DNA of 64,000 nt from an uncultured Acetatifactor sp. (GTDB taxonomy: Bacteria > Bacillota > Clostridia > Lachnospirales > Lachnospiraceae): positions 34,710 through 98,709 of the forward strand of contig CAJTPN010000012.1 of the NCBI GenBank assembly GCA_910578185.1, in the 5' to 3' direction. The notes under the pieces are model-generated. The model was not told the origin of the DNA, made no database searches, and saw nothing but the letters and a program-made list of their open reading frames with translations. The position numbers and the translations under genes were made by a program. Position 1 is the first letter of the stretch, and every line of letters starts with the position of its first letter. Shown in pieces: positions 26,887 through 35,208 of the stretch.

Positions 26887-27014
26887 TGCCCTCTCCTTGT
26901 TCCGGCGTGTCGCCAGCCTGTATAATCATTCTCCGTTCAACCCTCTCCTCTTCTCCCAGCGCCGTTCCCTACCGGTCAGCCTGGGTCTCCAGGAATGTGC
27001 CTCCCATATCCCCA

Positions 27015-27629
27015 TCAACCAAATTTCTCACCATTTTCAACGGCGCCGGCTCCCGCTCCATGGGTGGGCTCCGATAAACAGCTATTCCCACCCTTCCCGT
27101 CCACCACAAAAACACCTTTTTTCACCAATTCCAGCACCCTCTGCATTCTCCCTGTCAAATACAGGTATCCCAATACCGCTTCAAAGCCTGTAGCGCGCAT
27201 GTAATCCGCAACGCTGGCATTCTTCGCCGTAGTGTGAGGCTTGGAATTTTTTCCCCGGCGATAAACCGATTGTTCTTCCTCCGTAAAGTCTTTTATCAGC
27301 TCCCTTACGATTTTAGACTGTGCATTGGCGCTGACATATCTGATTGTAAGCCTGTGTAAATCGTTGGCAGGACGGTTCGCACGCTCCACCACCATGGTTC
27401 GTATGATCAGATCATAGATCCCATCCCCCACATAGGCAAGCGTGAGAGGGGAATAGGTCCGAATATCTCGGAAATACTTTCCTTCCCTTTCCCCCTCATA
27501 AAAAATCCCGTAAATTTCCAAAGCCAGCCCTTCTTCCGTGGAAGGCTCTTTTTCTATGGAAGGCTCTTTTTCCATGGATGGCCCTTTTTCTATGGAAGGC
27601 TCTCCCGTTATGAATTGCTTTTCTTCCAT
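27015..27629 (-). CDS. mrnC: Mini-ribonuclease III with repeated N-terminal extension
   Basis: Matures 23S rRNA ends; it has the RNase III catalytic fold without the RNA-binding domain. The catalytic core begins LTLAYVGDGIYDLIIRTMVV, and continues with VSANAQSKIVRELI and RRGKNSKPHTTAKNASVADY. The usual protein starts near the core, but here about 45 extra residues precede it, with the six-residue unit EPSIEK repeated four times. The start is supported by GGGAGG seven bases before ATG at 27629, which overlaps the cysS end by 22 bases. The extension is probably translated and disordered. Confidence 0.9.
   Translation of the reverse strand: MEEKQFITGEPSIEKGPSMEKEPSIEKEPSTEEGLALEIYGIFYEGEREGKYFRDIRTYSPLTLAYVGDGIYDLIIRTMVVERANRPANDLHRLTIRYVSANAQSKIVRELIKDFTEEEQSVYRRGKNSKPHTTAKNASVADYMRATGFEAVLGYLYLTGRMQRVLELVKKGVFVVDGKGGNSCLSEPTHGAGAGAVENGEKFG
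27540..27602 (-). repeat. 18-bp tandem repeat at the start of mrnC
   Basis: Three full 18-base units (GGAAGGCTCTTTTTCTAT on the plus strand, with one or two changes) and a partial fourth. Each encodes six residues (EPSIEK, GPSMEK, EPSIEK, EPSTEE). Confidence 0.9.
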
Positions 27630-29035
27630 TTTACGCCCTCCCGGGTATCTTCCAGGACAATTCCCTTTTCCAGAAGCTCCGCCCTGATTTCATCCGCCCT
27701 GGCAAAGTTCTTCTCCTTTTTTGCCGCCTTTCTCTCCTCAATTTTCGCCAGAATATAGCGCTCCTCTTCCGCGTCCACCTCCTGTCCGGCCGCTTTTGCC
27801 GCATGGGCGGTGAGGAGCCCAAGAGAAAGTACCTGATCAAAACTTTCCGCAAGCGCATACTTTGTGGCATCCGACATGCCATCTTTTAACATATCATACA
27901 ACACCGTAACGGCCATGGAGGAATTCAGATCATCACAGAGCGCCGTTTCAAACCGTTCCCGATACTCAACAAATTTAGCCTCGTCAATCTCGCCTTCCTT
28001 TTCCAGTGCGCCGATTCGTTTCGTAAGCTTTTCATATGCCGCTTCCATATTGTCAAGCGCTTCATAGGTAAACTTTAGCGGTTTGCGGTAATGGGACTGA
28101 AGGCAGAAAAGTCTGTATGCCAGCGGTTCATATCCCTTGGATTCCAAAAGCGCCACTGTGAGAAAATCCCCGTTGGATTTGCTCATTTTTCCTGACTCAT
28201 CGTTTAAGTGGTTTACATGAAACCAGTACTTACACCACTCATGTCCCAGATACGCCTCGCTCTGCGCGATCTCGTTGGTATGATGGGGGAATATATTATC
28301 CACACCCCCACAGTGAAGATCCAGATACTCGCCCAAGTGCTTCATACTGATACAGGAACACTCAATATGCCAGCCTGGGTACCCAAGCCCCCATGGACTC
28401 TCCCATTTCAACTCCTGGTCGTCAAACTTGGACTTGGTGAACCACAGCACAAAATCACTTTTGTTCTTCTTGTTTCCATCCTCCTCCACATCCTCCCTCA
28501 CACCCACAAGCAGCTCTTTCTCACTCTGATTGGAGAGGACATAATACTCATCCAGTTTGGATGTGTCAAAATAAATGTTCCCACCGCTCTCATAGGCATA
28601 TTCCTTTTCCAGCAGCCTTCGAATGACACGGATAAAATCATTGATACAGTTTGTAGCAGGCTCCACCACATCAGGCCTTTTAATATTCAGTTTCCCGCAG
28701 TCATCAAAAAAAGCATCCGTGTAGAATCCGGCAATCTCCATAACGGTCTTATGCTCCCGTTTCGCCCCCTTGAGCATCTTATCCTCACCGGTATCCGCAT
28801 CGCTGGAAAGATGCCCCACATCAGTGATATTCATCACACGCTTTACGTCATATCCTATATAGCGAAGTGTTTTTTCCAACACATCCTCCATAATATAACT
28901 TCTCAGATTCCCAATATGCGCATAGTGATATACTGTCGGTCCACAGGTGTACATTGCTACTTTTCCATCCTGCTTCGGCACAAACCGCTCCAGCCTCTTA
29001 GATGCCGTATTGTAAAAAAACATTTTATTTTCCAT
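27608..29035 (-). CDS. cysS: Cysteinyl-tRNA synthetase
   Basis: Charges tRNA-Cys. The 475-residue class I enzyme has MYTCGPTVYHYAHIGNLRSY (zinc cysteine and HIGH motif as HIGN), the zinc ligands in GWHIECSCISM, and the KMSKS loop as GKMSKSNGDFL. The start follows AAAGGAGGATAAAATC. It lies 61 bases after cysE and shares its cysteine T-box leader, so both respond to uncharged tRNA-Cys by inference. Confidence 0.97.
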   Translation of the reverse strand: MENKMFFYNTASKRLERFVPKQDGKVAMYTCGPTVYHYAHIGNLRSYIMEDVLEKTLRYIGYDVKRVMNITDVGHLSSDADTGEDKMLKGAKREHKTVMEIAGFYTDAFFDDCGKLNIKRPDVVEPATNCINDFIRVIRRLLEKEYAYESGGNIYFDTSKLDEYYVLSNQSEKELLVGVREDVEEDGNKKNKSDFVLWFTKSKFDDQELKWESPWGLGYPGWHIECSCISMKHLGEYLDLHCGGVDNIFPHHTNEIAQSEAYLGHEWCKYWFHVNHLNDESGKMSKSNGDFLTVALLESKGYEPLAYRLFCLQSHYRKPLKFTYEALDNMEAAYEKLTKRIGALEKEGEIDEAKFVEYRERFETALCDDLNSSMAVTVLYDMLKDGMSDATKYALAESFDQVLSLGLLTAHAAKAAGQEVDAEEERYILAKIEERKAAKKEKNFARADEIRAELLEKGIVLEDTREGVKWKKSNS

Positions 29036-29096
29036 GATTTTATCCTCCTTTGAAAACGATTCACACTTCCGGTCATGCCGCCAGGGGAGTCAAAAC

Positions 29097-29777
29097 CTAA
29101 GTCTGCTCCGATATCTTTTCTTCCAACTGTTTTATCTGCCGCTCCAGTTCCAGTACCCGATTCACCAACTGGGAATTGGCTCGCTGCAATCCTGCTATAT
29201 CTTCCCTGACCGGATCCGGAAGATCATTTTGAATCATGGTTTCCCGCGGCAGCGCTGTATTATTGCGCTTTACCACACGCCCAGGTACTCCCACTACAGT
29301 GGAGCCGGGCGGTACCTCGCTTAAGACCACGCTCCCCGCACCGATCTTGGAATTGGCACCGATTGTAAAGGAGCCCAAAACCTTTGCACCGGCACTGATC
29401 ATCACATTATCCCCTATGGTAGGATGCCGTTTCCCATGTTCCTTGCCCGTTCCTCCCAGCGTAACACCCTGATACATTGTCACGTTATCCCCTATTTCGG
29501 TGGTTTCGCCGATAATCACTCCGTTTCCGTGATCAATAAAAAAACCTTTTCCGATCTTCGCTCCGGGGTGAATTTCAATTCCTGTCTTTCGGACACCTCG
29601 CTGGGAGACCCACCTGGCCAGAAAAAAATGATTTTTTTCATAAAGACGATGTGCCAACCGATAATGAAGCATTACCTTAAAACTGGGATATAAAAAAACC
29701 TCCATGGAGGAGTGAATTGCAGGATCACGTTCCCGGATTACTCTGATCTCCTCCCTAATATTTTTGATGATTCCCAA
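29097..29777 (-). CDS. cysE: Serine O-acetyltransferase (TTG start)
   Basis: Acetylates serine, the first step of cysteine synthesis. The left-handed beta-helix hexapeptides are clear (IHPGAKIGKGFFIDHGNGVV-like text, here ending GVIIGETTEIGDNVTMYQG), with the catalytic HGNGV and the CoA-binding end IGAGSVVLSEVPPGSTVVGV. The frame is open back to 29837, but a TTG at 29777 with AGGAGG six bases upstream gives LGIIKNIREEIRVIRERDPA, the proper N-terminus, so I take TTG as start (226 residues). The C-terminal 35 residues form a short coiled coil. A cysteine T-box precedes it. Confidence 0.94.
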   Translation of the reverse strand: MGIIKNIREEIRVIRERDPAIHSSMEVFLYPSFKVMLHYRLAHRLYEKNHFFLARWVSQRGVRKTGIEIHPGAKIGKGFFIDHGNGVIIGETTEIGDNVTMYQGVTLGGTGKEHGKRHPTIGDNVMISAGAKVLGSFTIGANSKIGAGSVVLSEVPPGSTVVGVPGRVVKRNNTALPRETMIQNDLPDPVREDIAGLQRANSQLVNRVLELERQIKQLEEKISEQT

Positions 29778-29805
29778 GTGAAACCTCCTGCTTATAAGTT
29801 TCGTC

Positions 29806-29853
29806 TTGCGCCTTTGGCGCAATGTGCACTGCAGCACCCGCCCATCGGGTGCT
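29806..29853. other. Two perfect hairpins between the T-box and cysE
   Basis: TTGCGCC/GGCGCAA with a TTT loop (29806-29822) and AGCACCCG/CGGGTGCT with a five-base loop (29833-29853). Neither is followed by a clear T run on the minus strand. Their job is not evident; they could protect or process the cysE message. Confidence 0.6.
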
Positions 29854-29957
29854 TTCGTTTCGGAACTGTTTAAACCTCCAGCTTATCAAACTGCTAATGT
29901 CAGCTGCCATGCTTCCGGATATCTGACCTGCTCACGTGCGCTTTCGTGATTTCACCT

Positions 29958-30253
29958 GACTTGTAATCCAGTCAATTGAAAAACAATAAAACCGCAGCCA
30001 AATCCATCCTTTAGAGACGAATTCATCCGCGGTTCCACTCTACTTAAGGGCTCTCGCCCTTCCCTTAACACGTTTAACGCACGCCCACGAATCTGCCTAT
30101 CCTCCGTCATAACAGACGGCCCTTCAGCAGACCTGCTCCCGGATGCACTTCCCTTTTCTCCGGTGAGGACTGTTTCCAGCATCTTCCACAATCCCTCTCT
30201 GTCACCTTCCAAAAAAGTACTCTCCCCGTTCCCAGCATTCTCATATTTACTTA
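29958..30253 (-). promoter_or_regulatory. Cysteine T-box leader of the cysE-cysS operon
   Basis: The conserved T-box reads AGAGTGGAACCGCG (near 30025), followed by a terminator made from AACCGCGG and CTGCGGTT with TTTTATTGTTTTT after it. Upstream, the specifier region GGGAAGTGCATCC offers codon TGC at 30147-30145, which is cysteine. Uncharged tRNA-Cys would pair with the leader and allow readthrough. The leader explains the 180 bases before cysE. Confidence 0.9.
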
Positions 30254-30259
30254 TTAAAC

Positions 30260-30288
30260 AGAATATGCAAAAACTTTCCGTTTGTCAA
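30260..30288 (-). promoter_or_regulatory. Promoter of the T-box / cysE transcript
   Basis: Minus strand: TTGACA (30288-30283), 17 bases, TATTCT (30265-30260). It starts eight bases after the ispF stop. Confidence 0.8.
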
Positions 30289-30295
30289 CCATATT

Positions 30296-30835
30296 TCAAA
30301 ATTTTCCCCTGCATCCGCCGCAGCTTCCACATTCTCCCGCCACCTGTCCTGCCGTCAAGTCAAACGGGCTGGTCAGAAGACAGACCGCCTGTGCCGCAAT
30401 TCCTTCACCGGCTCCCGTAAATCCCAAACCTTCCTCGGTAGTAGCCTTTACATTTACATATTCCTCCTGGAGTTCCAGCGCCCTTGCCACATTCCCCCTC
30501 ATGGTATCTATATACGGCCGCATTTTGGGGGCCTGAGCAATAATTGTGGCATCGATATTTTCAATCAGAAAGCCCTTTCCCTCCAGAAGCTTTCCCACCT
30601 TTTCCAATAGTATCATGGACGAAATCCCCTTATAAGCCGGATCACTGTCAGGAAAATGCTTACCGATATCCCCCAATGCAGCCGCTCCCAAAAGGGCATC
30701 CATAATTGCATGGAGAAGCACGTCTGCATCGGAATGTCCCAGAAGTCCTTTTTCATAAGGAATCATCACACCGCCCATAATAAGCTCTCGGTTTTCAACA
30801 AGCCTGTGGACATCATATCCGATTCCAACTCTCAT
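30296..30835 (-). CDS. ispF: 2-C-methyl-D-erythritol 2,4-cyclodiphosphate synthase
   Basis: Fifth step of the MEP isoprenoid pathway. Metal ligands are in GYDVHRLVENR and LLGHSDADVLLHAIMDAL, with GDIGKHFPDSD and the C-terminal KATTEEGLGFTGAGEGIAA. The usual protein ends soon after this, at about 158 residues; here 20 more follow, ending ECGSCGGCRGKF, with three cysteines spaced like a metal site. The start lies 12 bases after the helicase stop. Confidence 0.95.
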   Translation of the reverse strand: MRVGIGYDVHRLVENRELIMGGVMIPYEKGLLGHSDADVLLHAIMDALLGAAALGDIGKHFPDSDPAYKGISSMILLEKVGKLLEGKGFLIENIDATIIAQAPKMRPYIDTMRGNVARALELQEEYVNVKATTEEGLGFTGAGEGIAAQAVCLLTSPFDLTAGQVAGECGSCGGCRGKF

Positions 30836-30847
30836 GTCTAATCAGCC

Positions 30848-32689
30848 TCACTTTTTCTTCTTTTTGGGAAACGAAAAAGCCAATCCCTTTTCACTTCCCT
30901 CACGGTCATGTTTTCTGGAGTTCACACGGCCTGCGTTTTCATCCTCTCGGTTTCCACGACGGCTTCCCCGTTCTTCCTCACGATCCAAACGACGGCGACT
31001 TCCACGCTCTTCCTCACGGTCCGGGCGGCGGCGATTTCCCCGCTCTTCCTCACGGTCCGGGCGGCGGCGACTTCCACGCTCTTCCTCACGGTCCAAGCGG
31101 CGGCGATTTCCCCGCTCCTCACGGTCCGGGCGACGGCGATTTCCTCGCTCTTCCTCACGATCTCCACGACGGCTTCTACGCCCTTCTTCTGCACCTTCTT
31201 CTCTTCTTCCGCCTCTGTCGTTTCTCCTTCGGCCAAAGCGATCCCGCCTATCGCCAAAACGACCGCCTCTCACCTCTTCGTCATCGGCTTCGATCTCAGG
31301 TCCCTTGTCCCCAATCTGATACTTCAGCATTGCTGCTGCCAGTTCCATGGCATCACAGCCCTCCAGATCCATCTTCTTTTGCAGATACTTCTTCATCAGG
31401 GCCATATCTTCATGTTCATGCAGCTCCCATGCGGTTTCCAGATATTTATATGCCTTTGATCTCAGAACCTTAGCCGCCCCTGGCAGTTTCATCTCCTCAA
31501 TTTCGGTACGACAGATTCTCTCGATCTCACGGATACGATAAAGCTCTCTGGCACTGGCAAAGGTAAATGACTGTCCCGTCTTGCCCGCCCGCCCCGTCCT
31601 TCCGATACGATGCACATAATATTCAATGTCCTGAGGGATATCATAGTTGATGACCACCTCCACATTGTCCACGTCAATTCCTCTGGCCGCCACATCCGTG
31701 GCAATCAAAATATTGGTACTATTATGCCTGAAACGTCCCATTGCCACGTCCCTTTGATGCTGGGACATATCGCCGTGAAGTCCCTCCGCCCGAAATCCGG
31801 CCTTTTTCAATACCTCCGCCAGCTCGTCCACCTTGACCTTGGTGTTACAGAATATCAGGCAAAGCTTAGGCTGATAATATTCCAGCAGACGGATGCACGC
31901 CGCATCCTTATCCTGGCGTTTCACCTTGTAATATTTCTGGGATACCAAGGGAATGGTCAGCTCTTTTGCAGCCACTCTCACCATTCTTGCATTCTTCTGA
32001 AATTGGCTGGTAATATCCAGAATGGGCTTTGGCATGGTAGCGGAAAACAGCGCGGTCTGATGTTCATTGGGAATTTGCCCCAAAATAAGCTCCATATCTT
32101 CCCGAAAACCCATATTCAACATCTCATCGGCCTCATCCAGCACCACCATCCTCACGTCATCCAGCTTCAAGGTATTGCGCCGCATATGATCCATGACGCG
32201 GCCAGGAGTCCCCACAATGATCTGCACACCATGCAATCCCCTGATCTGCTTACTGATCTCTTGTCCTCCATACACCGCAAGCACCTTAATCCCATGCATA
32301 TACTTGGCAATCCTGCGAATTTCCTCCGCTGCCTGCATTGCCAGCTCTCTTGTAGGACAAAGTACAATTACCTGCAGTTTCCTGGATTCGGGATCAATCT
32401 TTTGCAGCGCAGGTATGCCAAAGGCAGCCGTCTTTCCCGTCCCCGTCTGGGCCTGGCCGATAATATCCTCCCCCTTGAGCAGAAAAGGAATGGACTGTTC
32501 CTGAATCGGTGTAAGCTTCTCAAATCCCATCTCCCTCACCGCACGCACAATCCTCTCGTCCAAAAGCTCCTCAATCAATGCAAGCGTATCTGTATCCTGT
32601 ACAATATCCTCCCCTATTTCCGTCTCCATTCCTCCTACTTCCAAGCCTTCCGTTTTTTTCTTAAACTCCATTTGTCTCAATTCACTCAT
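30848..32689 (-). CDS. DEAD-box RNA helicase with Arg/Glu-rich repeated tail
   Basis: Unwinds RNA; probably the CshA/DeaD type used in mRNA decay and ribosome assembly. Motifs in order: the Q motif (TPIQEQSIPFLLKGEDIIGQ), AQTGTGKTAAFG, PTRELAMQ, GTPGRVMDHM, VLDEADEMLNMGF, SATMPK, ATDVAARGIDVDNV and YVHRIGRTGRAGKTG. After about residue 470 comes a tail of DREEERGNRRRP-like units, ending in KKKKK, which could bind RNA. The frame is open to 32833; ATG at 32689 (MSELRQMEF) is my choice, though its ribosome binding site is weak. It follows a GNAT gene and precedes ispF. Confidence 0.92.
   Translation of the reverse strand: MSELRQMEFKKKTEGLEVGGMETEIGEDIVQDTDTLALIEELLDERIVRAVREMGFEKLTPIQEQSIPFLLKGEDIIGQAQTGTGKTAAFGIPALQKIDPESRKLQVIVLCPTRELAMQAAEEIRRIAKYMHGIKVLAVYGGQEISKQIRGLHGVQIIVGTPGRVMDHMRRNTLKLDDVRMVVLDEADEMLNMGFREDMELILGQIPNEHQTALFSATMPKPILDITSQFQKNARMVRVAAKELTIPLVSQKYYKVKRQDKDAACIRLLEYYQPKLCLIFCNTKVKVDELAEVLKKAGFRAEGLHGDMSQHQRDVAMGRFRHNSTNILIATDVAARGIDVDNVEVVINYDIPQDIEYYVHRIGRTGRAGKTGQSFTFASARELYRIREIERICRTEIEEMKLPGAAKVLRSKAYKYLETAWELHEHEDMALMKKYLQKKMDLEGCDAMELAAAMLKYQIGDKGPEIEADDEEVRGGRFGDRRDRFGRRRNDRGGRREEGAEEGRRSRRGDREEERGNRRRPDREERGNRRRLDREEERGSRRRPDREEERGNRRRPDREEERGSRRRLDREEERGSRRGNREDENAGRVNSRKHDREGSEKGLAFSFPKKKKK
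30965..31165 (-). repeat. 39-bp coding repeats in the helicase tail
   Basis: About five units of 39 bases (one shortened by three), plus-strand core CTTCCTCACGGTCCGG, coding for 13-residue units DREEERGNRRRP plus one residue. Confidence 0.9.
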
Positions 32690-32748
32690 TTTTTCGTTTT
32701 CTCTCTTTCCATTTGTTCCAATGTCCGTTTCGAACTGCCCATCCACTG

Positions 32749-33219
32749 TCAGAGCAAAATTTCCATCCCTGTCTTCTGAGGAAGCATCCCGCACCTTTCG
32801 TAAAACTTCTTTGCCCCGGAATTGCACTCCCATACATTCAAAGTCACATTATAACACTCTGACTTTCTGGCATAATCCAGCACATAGTCGTAAATCTGCC
32901 TGCCTATATGCCGCCCTCTCCTGTGCTCGTCCACACATAGATCATCAATATAAAGCGTTTTAATATCCGTCAATATATTATGATTTAAATGCCTTATTAT
33001 CATGCAAAAAGCATATCCGGACACACTGCCGTCTTCCTCCACCGCCACAAATACGGGCCTTGTATCATCCTCAAGTATTTCCAAAAGTTCCTCATCCGTA
33101 TACTTTAACGCATTGCTTTTAAAAAGATCCGGTCTGCCCTGATGATGTACTGTCAGTACCTGGCAAAGCAGTGCGTGAATTTGCGGCAAATCCCCTCTGC
33201 ATCCCCGCCTGATCTCCAT
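32749..33219 (-). CDS. GNAT family N-acetyltransferase
   Basis: A 156-residue acetyltransferase that uses acetyl-CoA. The fold is shown by RRGCRGDLPQIHALLCQVL at the start, the beta strand YIDDLCVDEHRRGRHIGRQI with the RRGRHIG pyrophosphate-binding loop, and the end VWECNSGAKKFYERCGM. The substrate cannot be told. The start follows GGGAGGCAATT. It is 49 bases after the SIMPL gene. Confidence 0.9.
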   Translation of the reverse strand: MEIRRGCRGDLPQIHALLCQVLTVHHQGRPDLFKSNALKYTDEELLEILEDDTRPVFVAVEEDGSVSGYAFCMIIRHLNHNILTDIKTLYIDDLCVDEHRRGRHIGRQIYDYVLDYARKSECYNVTLNVWECNSGAKKFYERCGMLPQKTGMEILL

Positions 33220-33268
33220 AATTGCCTCCCATTAATGTTTCTTTGCTCCGCCGAATGCCTTAACCCAA

Positions 33269-33946
33269 TCACATCTGCCTGATAGCCCAAATTACCGTCA
33301 CATGATCCGATACTTCAATATCGTCCGGTTCCACATTCATGTCGTAAGCGTCATCTTCATCCCCTGACATTGTGATCCCCCTGCAGGCCTCCGCCATCCT
33401 GTTCAAGGGGCTGGCCACCAATTCTATTTCCTCCCAGGAATAATCGATTGTGACGACCTCCCCGAGACTCACTCCCGCCGCCTGTGCAAGTATCTCTGCT
33501 TTTCCTTTAGAATCCTCAACCGCCTTTTTCAGCAGAAGATTTTTCGCACCTTCTGCATCTTTCACCGTATAAGTGATCTGGAATTCCGGATCCGAGGGAT
33601 TATGTGCCAGAACATACAGTATTTTGCCCAGCTTTTTATTATCAATATCAAATTCCAGTTTTAAATCATGGCGGAATTCATATCCCTTAAATTTCCTCTT
33701 CCAGGATTTGTCCATCGCTTGCACATTTTCATATTTTGCGCTGATATGAAAAAATGTTGTCTTTAACGCAGTCCCCTCAAACCCCAATTTCACAAAACTG
33801 TCCCGCAAAGCTTCCACCTGCACGGCAGACTGCTGCAAGGTCTCCTCATAATTCTTCCTGCTATCCTTTAAATGTATCACTAAGCGGATCCTATCCGGCC
33901 TTACCGATATCTTACCCTTCCCGGTTACTTTAATCATCTTCTCCAC
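33269..33946 (-). CDS. SIMPL (DUF541) domain protein, GTG start
   Basis: A 225-residue protein of the SIMPL family, whose members are usually exported; here no signal peptide is present (it begins MEKMIKVTGKGKISVRPDRI), so it may be cytosolic. The family pattern GKGKISVRPDRIRL and the later KAEILAQAAGVSLGEVVTID are clear. GTG at 33946 has AGGAGG seven bases upstream and is preferred over the ATG nine bases later. Function in bacteria is poorly known. Confidence 0.88.
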   Translation of the reverse strand: MEKMIKVTGKGKISVRPDRIRLVIHLKDSRKNYEETLQQSAVQVEALRDSFVKLGFEGTALKTTFFHISAKYENVQAMDKSWKRKFKGYEFRHDLKLEFDIDNKKLGKILYVLAHNPSDPEFQITYTVKDAEGAKNLLLKKAVEDSKGKAEILAQAAGVSLGEVVTIDYSWEEIELVASPLNRMAEACRGITMSGDEDDAYDMNVEPDDIEVSDHVTVIWAIRQM

Positions 33947-34254
33947 AAGATATCCTCCTGATTATCCTAACAGATTCGTTCCCGCATCTTACAGAAACCT
34001 CCCTCACCGGAGACAGGCATAATTTCGGAAACATTTTCATTGTCCATTCATGCATCTTAACATGAATTACCATATCCCGCAAGCTTTTTTTCCTTGACAC
34101 GGAGACGGATAACTACGGTTCTCATTTTTTTCATAAAAAACTTCTCTATTATCTCTTGACATTATTTGTGTAACAGTAAGGCTTTGTCAGCACTACCAGG
34201 GTAGTTTCACAACAATAAAATCATGATCCGTTAGGATTGTATTTCCTGAAAAAA
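33947..34254. other. Gap of about 300 bases between the SIMPL gene and ssrA
   Basis: No gene is supported. A perfect 14-base palindrome ACTACCAGGGTAGT lies at 34192-34205; otherwise the stretch is AT-rich and should hold the SIMPL gene promoter, which I could not fix. Confidence 0.4.
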
Positions 34255-34287
34255 GAATGCTTGAAAACATCACATTTTCAAGCATTC
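34255..34287 (-). terminator. ssrA terminator
   Basis: Minus strand: GAATGCTTGAAAA pairs perfectly with TTTTCAAGCATTC around seven bases, followed by TTTTTT. Confidence 0.92.
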
Positions 34288-34294
34288 CCATGAG

Positions 34295-34683
34295 TGGAGT
34301 AGACGGGAGTCGAACCCGTGTCCAAAAGCCCATTCCCTGTCCTTCTACTATCATAGTTCGTTATCCCGGCGGATCTTTCTTCCGCCTGTTCCCTCCTCCG
34401 GCAGCCAACGAACAACCTGTCGGATTCAGTAGCTTCATTCTACGCCCGCATGCGCAAAGCTTAACATGCGTCGTTTCCCACATAGTCGATGCCCGACTTC
34501 CGAAGTGTGAGTGCCCCGGAGCGGACAAGCCGCCTTCAGACGGCGTCACCCACAGCTTAGATTAACTAAGCTGCAAGTGCATACTGAGTATTATCTTCAG
34601 CGTTTAGTTTAGATTTGCGATTAACGTGTCGCAACGGATAGCTTCTCCAGCTGCAAGACCCCTGTCGAAACCTTTACTACCCC
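34295..34683 (-). ncRNA. ssrA: Transfer-messenger RNA
   Basis: tmRNA rescues stalled ribosomes and tags the unfinished protein. The alanine-tRNA-like ends pair (GGGGTAG with CTACTCC), with the T arm GACACGGGTTCGACTCCCGTC. The tag frame ends GCA CTT GCA GCT TAG; reading back, the tag is most likely AEDNTQYALAA, ending in the usual ALAA signal for proteolysis. The resume codon is probably GCT. SmpB, its partner, is encoded just upstream. Confidence 0.95.
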
Positions 34684-34702
34684 AAATAATTTATCCTTTA
34701 TC

Positions 34703-34731
34703 AGTATATGCGTTTCCATTACCGCTGTCAA
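34703..34731 (-). promoter_or_regulatory. ssrA promoter
   Basis: Minus strand: TTGACA (34731-34726), 17 bases, TATACT (34708-34703), right after the smpB stop. Confidence 0.85.
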
Positions 34732-34737
34732 TGCTGT

Positions 34738-35208
34738 TTACAAGTTTTTTATCTTAAAGTCCCTTTCCGTCTCTCTTCTCTGGTCTTTTTTGGCTATATC
34801 CTGCCTTTTATCGTAAAGTTTCTTTCCTCTTGCCAGACCGATTTCCGCTTTAACCCTTCCATTTTTAAAATAAACCTGCAATGGCACAAGAGTATATCCT
34901 TTTTCGGCCACCTTACCTGCAAGCTTACTGATCTCATATCTGTGCATCAACAGTTTTTTCACCCTTAACGGATCCTTATTAAATATATTTCCCTTTTCAT
35001 AGGGACTGACATGCATACCATAGACGAATACTTCACCGTTTTCAATACGGACAAAAGATTCCTTAATACTGCATTTTCCCATACGCATGGACTTCACTTC
35101 CGTTCCATGCAACTCCACACCTGCTTCGTAGGTCTCGTCTATAAAATATTCGTGATATGCCTTTTTATTGTTGGCAATCAGCTTCTGTGCCGCCTGATTT
35201 TGTGCCAT
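34738..35208 (-). CDS. smpB: SsrA-binding protein
   Basis: Carries tmRNA into stalled ribosomes. The 156-residue product has the family text KAYHEYFIDETYEAGVELHG, TEVKSMRMGKCSIKESFVRI, and the basic C-terminal tail (KLYDKRQDIAKKDQRRETER) that enters the mRNA channel. The start follows TGGAGGACAATCAAA. It lies between rnr and ssrA. A 105-bp repeat array sits in the leader and its last part merges into the ribosome binding site. Confidence 0.97.
   Translation of the reverse strand: MAQNQAAQKLIANNKKAYHEYFIDETYEAGVELHGTEVKSMRMGKCSIKESFVRIENGEVFVYGMHVSPYEKGNIFNKDPLRVKKLLMHRYEISKLAGKVAEKGYTLVPLQVYFKNGRVKAEIGLARGKKLYDKRQDIAKKDQRRETERDFKIKNL

Noticed and set aside
28208..29053. Plus-strand open frame of 281 codons opposite cysS
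   Set aside because: Antisense shadow of a well-supported tRNA synthetase.
29821..29837. Upstream ATG of the cysE frame at 29837
   Set aside because: No ribosome binding site, and the extra residues do not fit the family; the TTG at 29777 has AGGAGG at ideal spacing.
30965..31165. CRISPR-like periodicity at the helicase 3' end
   Set aside because: The repeats are in frame and code for a regular protein tail; no spacers.
31610..32779. Plus-strand open frame of 389 codons opposite the helicase gene
   Set aside because: It is antisense to a confirmed DEAD-box gene, with a His/Leu/Ile-rich shadow composition and no start signals.
34192..34205. Palindrome ACTACCAGGGTAGT near ssrA as a phage attachment site
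   Set aside because: Although ssrA is a common integration site, the neighbouring genes are ordinary and there is no integrase or duplicated ssrA end in this window.
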